Part shown: piece after piece, positions 57,790-64,000 of the stretch
Layout of the letters: every line of letters begins with the position of its first letter
Numbering within the stretch: the first letter of the stretch is position 1
DNA from: Burkholderia sp. IMCC1007
GTDB lineage: Bacteria; Pseudomonadota; Gammaproteobacteria; Burkholderiales; Burkholderiaceae
NCBI RefSeq assembly: GCF_027257875.1
Contig: NZ_JAPVQY010000001.1
Coordinates: 1 to 64,000 of the forward strand
Direction of reading: 5' to 3'
Length of the DNA: 64,000 bases
Notes under the pieces: generated by a model
What the model was told of the DNA's origin: nothing
Seen by the model: only the letters and a program-made list of their open reading frames with translations
Databases searched by the model: none
Program-made: the position numbers and the translations under genes

Positions 57790-60700
57790 ATGACCGCCAC
57801 CCCCGTCAAGAGCGTATGCCCGTACTGCGGCGTCGGCTGCGGAATGGTGCTGCACGTCGAGGATGGCGAAGTCGTCAAGGTGTCCGGCGACGCCGACCAT
57901 CCGACCAACTTCGGCAGGCTGTGCACGAAGGGTTCGTCCGCGCACGTCGCGCTGCGCCGCTCCGGCCGGCTCGATCGCGCGTTCGTGCGCCGCGCGAGAG
58001 AGGAGGATCTCGTGCCGCTGTCGGCGCGCGACGCGATCGCCGAAACCGCGCGGCGGTTGCGCGCAGTGCTCGACGCGCACGGGCCCGATGCGCTGTCGTT
58101 CTATGTGTCGGGGCAGATGTCGATCGAGGCGCAATACCTCGTGAACAAGCTCGCGAAGGGCTTCGTCGGCACCAACAACATCGAGTCGAATTCGCGGCTG
58201 TGCATGGCGAGCGCGAGCACCGGCTACAAGCAGTCGCTCGGCGCGGACGGCCCGCCCGGGTCGTACCAGGACTTCGATCGCGCGAACCTGTTCTTCGTGA
58301 TCGGCGCGAACATGGCCGACTGCCATCCGATCCTGTTCCTGCGGATGATGGATCGCGTGAAGGCCGGCGCGAAGCTGATCGTCGTCGATCCGCGCCGCAC
58401 CGGCACCGCCGACAAGGCCGACCTGTTCCTGCAGATCCGCCCGGGCACCGATCTCGCGCTGACCAACGGGCTGCTGCACCTGCTGCACGCGAACGGCCGC
58501 ACCGACGCCGCGTTCATCGATGCGTACACCGAAGGATGGGACGCGATGCCCGCGTTCCTCGCCGACTACACGCCCGAGCGTGTCGCCGAACTCACGGGGC
58601 TCGCGGAAGCCGACCTCCGCACGGCCGCGCAATGGATCGGCGACGCGCAGGACTGGATGAGCTGCTGGACGATGGGGCTCAACCAGAGCACGCACGGCGT
58701 GTGGAACACCAACGCGATCTGCAACCTGCATCTCGCGACGGGCAAGATCTGCCGCGTGGGCAGCGGCCCGTTCTCGCTGACCGGCCAGCCGAACGCGATG
58801 GGCGGCCGCGAGATGGGCTACATGGGCGCGGGGCTGCCGGGCCAGCGCTCGGTGGCGTCCGACGACGACCGGCGCTTCGTCGAGAACCTGTGGCGCGTGC
58901 CGGCCGGCACGCTGCGCAAGGACACCGGCAACGGCACCGTCGACCTGTTCGAACGGATGGCGGCCGGCGACATCAAGGCGTGCTGGATCATCTGCACGAA
59001 CCCGGTCGCGACCGTGCCGAACCGGCAGACCGTGATCGCGGGGCTGCAGGCCGCGGAACTCGTGATCGCGCAGGACGCGTTCCTCGACACCGAAACCAAT
59101 CGCTACGCGGACATCCTGCTGCCCGGTGCGCTGTGGGCCGAGGGCGACGGCGTGATGATCAACTCCGAGCGCAACATGACGCTGATGCGCGCGGCGGTCG
59201 CGCCGCCCGGCGACGCGCTGCCCGACTGGCGCATCGTCGCGGAAGTCGCGCGCGCGATGGGCTTCGGCGATGCGTTCGACTATGCGTCGGCGGCCGACGT
59301 GTTCGACGAGATCGTGCGTTTCTCGAATCCGGCGACCGGCTACGACCTGCGCGGCGCGAGCCACGCGGCGCTGCGCGACGGCCCGGTGCAATGGCCGGTC
59401 GCGCCGGGCACCGCGCGCGAGCGGCACCCGATCCGCTACCTGAACGACGGCGTGAGCCAGACGCCGCGCGCAGCCGCGGACGGCAACGATGCGCCGCGCA
59501 TCGCGTTTCCGACGGCGTCGGGCAAGGCGCGCTTCTTCGCTCGGCCTCACGTCGCGCCGGCCGAGCTGCCCGACGACACGTTCCCGATCGTGCTGAACAC
59601 CGGCCGGCTGCAGCACCAGTGGCACACGATGACGAAGACGGGCAAGGTCGCGATGCTCAACAAGCTGAACCCGCGCCCGTTCGTCGAACTGCATCCGGAC
59701 GACGCGAGCGCGCTCGGCATCGCGACGAAGGACGGCGTCGAGATTCGCTCGGCGCGCGGGCGCGCGGTGCTGCCGGCCGTCGTGACCGAGCGCGTGCGGC
59801 GCGGCAACTGCTTCGCGCCGATGCACTGGAACGACGTGTACGGCGACGACCTGTGCATCAACGCGGTCACGAACGACGCGATCGATCCGGAATCGCAGCA
59901 ACCCGAACTGAAATATTGCGCGGTCGCGTTGACGCGCGTCGACGCGGACGCGTTCGCGTCGACCGACGACGACTCGGCGCCCGCCGACGCACACGCGGAC
60001 GATGCACCACCCGCGCCCGCGATCGCGCCGATCACGGCTTCACTGGAATCCGACATGGCAGACCTCGATACTTTTGCAGCCGCGCTCGGCGTGGCCGATC
60101 TCGCGCCGCCGCCGCTGACCGATGCGGAGCGCCTGTACGTGGCCGGCCTCGTCAGCGGGCTGAAGGCCAGCGCCGGGCGCCGAGAAGGCAGCGTGCCGGT
60201 GCTGCCGGCCGGCGCGCCGCTCGCGCCGCCCGTGCGGTTCTGGCTCGACGGGATGCTTGCGGGGCTGTTCAGCCGCTCGCTGCCGGCACATGCCGCGAAT
60301 GCCGCGGCGCCGGCGCTGCCGGCCGACGCCGCCGCGCCCGGCGGCGTGCGGATCGTGCGCGCGCGGCCGAAGGTCGTGCTGCTGTGGGCGTCGCAGACCG
60401 GCAACATCGAATCGCTGACCGAGGATTACGCGACGCAGCTGATGAACGCGGGCTTCGAGATCCGCACCGCATGCATGTCCGACTACCCCGTGGCGTCGCT
60501 GGCCGGCGCGCAATACGTGCTGCTGATGACGAGCACGTTCGGCGACGGCGATGCGCCCGACAACGGCAGCGAGTTCTGGGACGCGCTGCAGGCCGGCAGC
60601 GCCGCGCGTCTGGAAGGCGTGCACTTCGCGGTGCTCGCGTTCGGCGATCGCAACTACGACCAGTTCTGCGGCCACGGCCGCCGGCTCGACGCACGGCTCG

Positions 60701-61977
60701 CGGAACTCGGCGCGGCGCGCCTCTGCACGCGTGTCGACTGCGACGTCGAATTCCAGCGCGATGCCGACCAGTGGCTCGAACGCGTGATCGCGCGGATCAA
60801 GGAGGCCGACGCGGCGCTGCACGCGGTGCCGTCCGCCGGGATGAGCGCGTCGGGGCTGCTGCCGACCAAGGCGCATCCGGCGCCGTCGAAGCTCGTCGCG
60901 AACCTGCGGCTCAACCGTCCGGGCGCGGCGAAGGACACGCGCTACGTGTCGCTGTCGACCGAAGGCGCGAACCTCGAATACGAAGCCGGCGACGCGCTCG
61001 GCGTATGGCCGACCAACTGCCCGGAGCTGGTCGACGAACTGCTGTCGGTCACCGCGCTGAAGGCCGATGCGCCGGTGTCGGTCGCGGGCGTCGGCGAGCT
61101 GCGGCTCGGCGATGCGCTCGCGCGCCACTTCGACATCACGCGCCCGCATCCCGACACGCTGGCCTTCATCGCATCGCGCAGCACGAACGGCGCGTTGAAG
61201 GCGCTGCTGGGCGACGACCGCAAGGCCGACCTGAAGCAATGGTTGTGGGGGCAACAGCTTGCCGATGTGCTGCACGAGTTTCCAGTCGAGCTGTCGGGCA
61301 CGGAGCTGGTGTCGATACTCAAGCGGATGCAGCCGCGGTTGTATTCGATCGCGTCGAGCCCGAGCGCGCACGCGGGCGAGATCCACCTGACGGTGTCGGC
61401 CGTGCGCTATCACAACGGCCGCCGCGCACGCAAAGGCGTCGCGTCGACGTTCCTCGCCGATCGCGCCGGCGACGGCCGCGTGCCGGTGTTCGTGCAGAAG
61501 TCCGCGCATTTCCGGCCGCCGGTGAACGGCGACGTGCCGGTCGTGATGGTGGGGCCCGGCACCGGCGTCGCGCCGTTCCGCGGCTTCCTGCACGAGCGGC
61601 AGGCGCGCGGCGCGCGCGGGCGCAACTGGCTGTTCTTCGGCGAGCAGCATGCGCAGACCGACTTCTACTACGGCGACGAACTGACCGCGATGCGCGACAG
61701 CGGCTTTCTCACGCGGCTCGATCTCGCGTTCTCGCGCGACCAGGCCGACAAGATCTACGTGCAGGACCGGATGCGCGAGCAGGGCGCCGAGCTGTACGCG
61801 TGGCTGGAGGAGGGCGCGCACTTCTACGTGTGCGGCGACGCCGCGCGCATGGCGAAGGACGTCGATACCGCGCTGAAGGCGGTCGTGGCCGAGCACGGCG
61901 GGATGTCGGACGAAGCCGCGAACGACTACGTCGCGCGGCTCGCGAAGGCGCGCCGCTACATGCGGGACGTGTACTGA
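57790..61977 (+). CDS. Assimilatory nitrate reductase fused to CysJ-type flavoprotein reductase
   Basis: A 1395-residue fusion. Residues 1 to about 725 are a molybdopterin nitrate reductase of the NasA type: the [4Fe-4S] set Cys10, Cys13, Cys17 and Cys45, then Cys138 in N-S-R-L-C-M as likely Mo ligand, and a C-terminal dinucleotide-binding domain. After a linker of about 130 Ala/Pro-rich residues comes a CysJ-like diflavin reductase: flavodoxin (FMN) domain from residue 862 (W-A-S-Q-T-G-N-I-E), FAD motif R-L-Y-S-I-A-S-S near 1183, NAD(P) motif G-P-G-T-G-V-A-P-F-R near 1256, and C-terminal R-R-Y-M-R-D-V-Y. It should carry electrons from NADPH to nitrate within one chain, producing nitrite for NirBD. 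Confidence 0.93.
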   Translation: MTATPVKSVCPYCGVGCGMVLHVEDGEVVKVSGDADHPTNFGRLCTKGSSAHVALRRSGRLDRAFVRRAREEDLVPLSARDAIAETARRLRAVLDAHGPDALSFYVSGQMSIEAQYLVNKLAKGFVGTNNIESNSRLCMASASTGYKQSLGADGPPGSYQDFDRANLFFVIGANMADCHPILFLRMMDRVKAGAKLIVVDPRRTGTADKADLFLQIRPGTDLALTNGLLHLLHANGRTDAAFIDAYTEGWDAMPAFLADYTPERVAELTGLAEADLRTAAQWIGDAQDWMSCWTMGLNQSTHGVWNTNAICNLHLATGKICRVGSGPFSLTGQPNAMGGREMGYMGAGLPGQRSVASDDDRRFVENLWRVPAGTLRKDTGNGTVDLFERMAAGDIKACWIICTNPVATVPNRQTVIAGLQAAELVIAQDAFLDTETNRYADILLPGALWAEGDGVMINSERNMTLMRAAVAPPGDALPDWRIVAEVARAMGFGDAFDYASAADVFDEIVRFSNPATGYDLRGASHAALRDGPVQWPVAPGTARERHPIRYLNDGVSQTPRAAADGNDAPRIAFPTASGKARFFARPHVAPAELPDDTFPIVLNTGRLQHQWHTMTKTGKVAMLNKLNPRPFVELHPDDASALGIATKDGVEIRSARGRAVLPAVVTERVRRGNCFAPMHWNDVYGDDLCINAVTNDAIDPESQQPELKYCAVALTRVDADAFASTDDDSAPADAHADDAPPAPAIAPITASLESDMADLDTFAAALGVADLAPPPLTDAERLYVAGLVSGLKASAGRREGSVPVLPAGAPLAPPVRFWLDGMLAGLFSRSLPAHAANAAAPALPADAAAPGGVRIVRARPKVVLLWASQTGNIESLTEDYATQLMNAGFEIRTACMSDYPVASLAGAQYVLLMTSTFGDGDAPDNGSEFWDALQAGSAARLEGVHFAVLAFGDRNYDQFCGHGRRLDARLAELGAARLCTRVDCDVEFQRDADQWLERVIARIKEADAALHAVPSAGMSASGLLPTKAHPAPSKLVANLRLNRPGAAKDTRYVSLSTEGANLEYEAGDALGVWPTNCPELVDELLSVTALKADAPVSVAGVGELRLGDALARHFDITRPHPDTLAFIASRSTNGALKALLGDDRKADLKQWLWGQQLADVLHEFPVELSGTELVSILKRMQPRLYSIASSPSAHAGEIHLTVSAVRYHNGRRARKGVASTFLADRAGDGRVPVFVQKSAHFRPPVNGDVPVVMVGPGTGVAPFRGFLHERQARGARGRNWLFFGEQHAQTDFYYGDELTAMRDSGFLTRLDLAFSRDQADKIYVQDRMREQGAELYAWLEEGAHFYVCGDAARMAKDVDTALKAVVAEHGGMSDEAANDYVARLAKARRYMRDVY

Positions 61978-62103
61978 CCGTGGCGCGGCGGGCGCCGTCC
62001 GGCGCTCGCCGCTCGTGGTTCGCCGTTCGCTGTTCCGCCAGCGCAGCGCGTCGCCGGGCGGCGCATGATGACAGCTCCCTTCCCTCAGTCACGGAGTCGC
62101 GTC

Positions 62104-62538
62104 ATGACGGCATTCCCGCATTTCCCGCTTCGAACCCTGGCGATCGCCGCGGCGCTGGTTGCCGCCGCCATAGGCGGGGCGCCGGCCTACGGCCAGACGT
62201 CGACCGTGCCGGCCGCGTCGGCATCCGCGACACCCGACAACGCGGTGCTGCTGACCGTCTTCCTCGAGCACGACCAGTCGCGCCCGCTCGCCGAGCTGAA
62301 TGCGCAGCTCGCGCGGCAGGGGTTCTACAAGGCGTTCCCGCCGCCGGGCGTCGAGGTGGTGAGCTGGACCGTCACGATGGGGATCGGGCAGATCGTCGTG
62401 TTGCGGCTGCCGGCGTCGCGGCTGCGGGAGGTCAATCGCGTGCTCGAGGAGACGGCGTGGGGCGCATACCGCACGGCGTTCTACCCGACCTACGACTACA
62501 AGGCGATCGGACTGGCGGAGCACGAGCGGGCGAAATGA
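62104..62538 (+). CDS. Small exported protein of unknown function
   Basis: A 144-residue protein with an N-terminal signal peptide (basic start, hydrophobic stretch to about residue 28, A-Y-G-Q as likely cleavage). The mature part has a compact alpha/beta pattern: L-L-T-V-F-L-E-H-D-Q-S, then G-F-Y-K-A-F-P-P-P-G-V-E, V-S-W-T-V-T-M-G-I-G-Q, L-P-A-S-R-L-R-E-V-N, and a closing T-A-F-Y-P-T-Y-D-Y. There are no cysteines in the mature part. I recognise no named family. CGGAG lies upstream of the ATG. It is not obviously part of the nitrate operon, being 126 bases after it with its own Shine-Dalgarno. Confidence 0.75.
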   Translation: MTAFPHFPLRTLAIAAALVAAAIGGAPAYGQTSTVPAASASATPDNAVLLTVFLEHDQSRPLAELNAQLARQGFYKAFPPPGVEVVSWTVTMGIGQIVVLRLPASRLREVNRVLEETAWGAYRTAFYPTYDYKAIGLAEHERAK

Positions 62539-62908
62539 CGGGAACAGTGATCCGGCCCCGTTCCCGAAACCCGCGTGCGCTCGCGATTTTGCGCTCGTGC
62601 GCGCGGCGTTTCGCGGAGAATTTCTCCCGAATGCGGAATCCGCCCGTCATCCGCTGAAAAATCCCAATCGGTTCCCGGTATGATGCGCAGCTTGTGCATC
62701 ATTTTGATGCGCCGTTGATGCACCGCCGCGCCCGAACGGCCCGGTGCGAGATCGAAAGATTCTGTAATATAAATTCCGTATACTCGTAATTTTTGATTCA
62801 GGTGCTGCCTGCCTCCACTCAGGCCGACCGCCCGCGCAGAACAATCAACATTCGTCGCCGCCAGGCCCCCCGCGCCGCGACAAGCTATGCACCGCCACTG
62901 AACAATCT
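62539..62908. other. Intergenic region before mprF
   Basis: This 370-base stretch has no gene I can support. It becomes AT-rich towards the mprF side, with TAATATAAATTCCGTATACT-like sequence at about 62765-62785 that probably holds the promoter. A GATGC-N9-GCATC dyad lies at 62682-62700, with further GATGC copies just downstream, which could be a regulator site. Confidence 0.35.
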
Positions 62909-64000
62909 ATGTCTTCCCGCCACCCTGGTCCGCCCGGCCGTACCGCGGCGGTGATCGCCCGTGTCTCGGCGCTGATCCGCAACGAGCGCGTGCTGTCGCC
63001 GCTGCTTGCGCTCGGCATCGGCCTGTTGCTGATCGTGGTTTTCCAGCACCTGTCCGAATCCGTCGACTACCGCTCGGTGATCCGCCAGCTGCGCCACATG
63101 TCCGTCGGCGAATGGGGCGCGTCGCTTGCCGCGACGGCGCTCAGCTATCTCGCGCTCGTCGCCCGAGATGCGGTCGGCCTGCGCTACGTCGCCGCGAAAG
63201 TGCCGCGCGCCGCGCTGTGGATCGGCGCGATCGCCGGCTCCGCGCTCGGTAACGCGACCGGCTTCGGCGCGCTCACGGGCGGCGCGGTGCGCGCCCGCGT
63301 GTACGGCGTGTCGGGCGTCACGCCCGCGCAGATCGGCCGGATGACCGTGTTCACCAGCGGCACGCTCGCGCTCGCGCTGGTGCTGATGACGGCAGTCGGC
63401 ATGGTCTGCGTGCCGCAGACGCTCGCCGCGATGCTGCACGTCGCGCCCGGCGTGCTCACGTGGAGCGGCGCGGCGCTGCTGATCGTGCTGGCCGTGATCG
63501 TCGCGATGTGCGGCAACACCGCGCGTCCGGTCGTCACGCGCTTCAAATGGCTGGCGTTCGACGTGCCCGCGCGGCGCGATCTCGTCGCGCAGGTGGTCTA
63601 TGCGGTGCTGGACGTCGTGGCCGCCGGCCTCACGCTGTGGGTGTTGCTGCCCGCGGCGTCCGTCGGCTTCCCGACCTTCATTACCGTCTATGCGGCCGCG
63701 CTGCTGCTCGGGATGATCGGCCACACGCCGGGCGGGATCGGCGTGTTCGAAGCCGCGATGGTCTTCACGCTGGGCCGCGAAGTGCCCCCGCACGCGATGG
63801 TCGCCGCGCTGATCGCGTACCGCGCGATCTACTTCGGCGTGCCGCTCGTGCTGTCGGCCGGCCTGCTGGCCGGTTTCGAAGGCCGTGCTATGCGGCGCCG
63901 GCTCGTGTCGCGGCAGGCCGCGCGCGTGTCGCAACTGGCGCCGCTGTTCCTGAGCCTCGTCACGTTCGCGGTCGGCGGGATGCTCGTGATCTCGAGCGCG
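62909..64000 (+). CDS. mprF: MprF-like lysylphosphatidylglycerol flippase/synthase, N-terminal part (runs off window)
   Basis: The frame is open from the ATG at 62909 to the window end, giving 364 residues of the membrane flippase domain. It has about eight to nine helices so far, with R-N-E-R-V-L-S-P-L-L-A-L-G-I-G at the start, G-N-A-T-G-F-G-A-L-T-G-G-A-V-R-A-R-V-Y-G near residue 115, and G-H-T-P-G-G-I-G-V-F-E near 272. These are hallmarks of the UPF0104/MprF N-terminal domain. MprF adds an amino acid to phosphatidylglycerol and flips it, lowering membrane negative charge and raising resistance to cationic peptides. The synthase half would lie beyond the window, so a flippase-only YbhN-type protein cannot be excluded. 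Confidence 0.8.
   Translation, partial: MSSRHPGPPGRTAAVIARVSALIRNERVLSPLLALGIGLLLIVVFQHLSESVDYRSVIRQLRHMSVGEWGASLAATALSYLALVARDAVGLRYVAAKVPRAALWIGAIAGSALGNATGFGALTGGAVRARVYGVSGVTPAQIGRMTVFTSGTLALALVLMTAVGMVCVPQTLAAMLHVAPGVLTWSGAALLIVLAVIVAMCGNTARPVVTRFKWLAFDVPARRDLVAQVVYAVLDVVAAGLTLWVLLPAASVGFPTFITVYAAALLLGMIGHTPGGIGVFEAAMVFTLGREVPPHAMVAALIAYRAIYFGVPLVLSAGLLAGFEGRAMRRRLVSRQAARVSQLAPLFLSLVTFAVGGMLVISSA

Noticed and set aside
57508-59994. 828-residue minus-strand frame opposite the nitrate reductase fusion
   Set aside because: Same cause: composition is Arg/Val/Gly/His-rich without recognisable motifs, and it lies fully under conserved NasA sequence.

Overview
The window is high-GC bacterial DNA with dense, short-spaced operons, many LysR regulators and strong GC bias at third codon positions. 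The gene content points to a Burkholderia, most likely the Burkholderia cepacia complex. Supporting signs are a T6SS tssF remnant, a phenylacetyl-CoA ligase cassette, a DUF3331 protein and an assimilatory nitrate reductase fused to a flavoprotein reductase. The large share of accessory catabolic genes would suit a secondary replicon. That assignment is inference from content only.

Layout. 1-1.6 kb: end of an IS30-family element inserted in a T6SS tssF gene, leaving a truncated orphan. 1.6-6 kb: isochorismatase-fold hydrolase, an MHS-family permease and an M20D amidohydrolase, with a divergent LysR. 6.2-7 kb: ppnP and a small exported protein. 7.5-11 kb: MarR and a ClC channel, plus a separate HPP-CBS membrane protein, apparently sharing one MarR operator. 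11.4-22 kb: organic or sugar acid uptake and catabolism (two LysR genes, ACS permease, two D-2-hydroxyacid dehydrogenases, TRAP transporter, LacI regulator with operator, LigI/GLI-like amidohydrolase). 22-28 kb: a cation/proton antiporter and the paaH-paaK-enoyl-CoA hydratase operon behind a perfect TetR-type palindrome. 28-37 kb: MarC protein with a duplicated 3' end, aldo/keto reductase, CPBP protease, VC0807-like protein, a butanediol-type dehydrogenase with a sigma-54 promoter, DUF3331, a double GNAT enzyme and a MocR regulator. 37-45 kb: LysR divergent from three consecutive RraA/HMG-aldolase paralogues, an aminotransferase and a hydrolase, then a decayed MHS permease and an efflux MFS with its LysR. 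45-50 kb: HtrA-like protease, FAH hydrolase, AraC regulator, uracil-DNA glycosylase and a 39-bp minisatellite.

50-62 kb holds a complete nitrate assimilation locus: nasS, nasT and cobA on the minus strand, divergent from narK, nirB, nirD and a nasA-cysJ-type fusion. NarK imports nitrate, the fusion enzyme reduces it to nitrite, NirBD reduces nitrite to ammonium, and CobA supplies siroheme precursor. The control region carries an NtrC-like dyad, a canonical GG-N10-GC sigma-54 promoter, a two-hairpin ANTAR target and an intrinsic terminator just before narK. NasS/NasT antitermination downstream of nitrogen control can therefore be read from the sequence. The window ends inside an mprF-like gene.

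The strongest candidates for new biology are the triple RraA-paralogue operon, the shared MarR operator linking a ClC channel and an HPP-CBS protein, and the nitrate leader plus fusion reductase.
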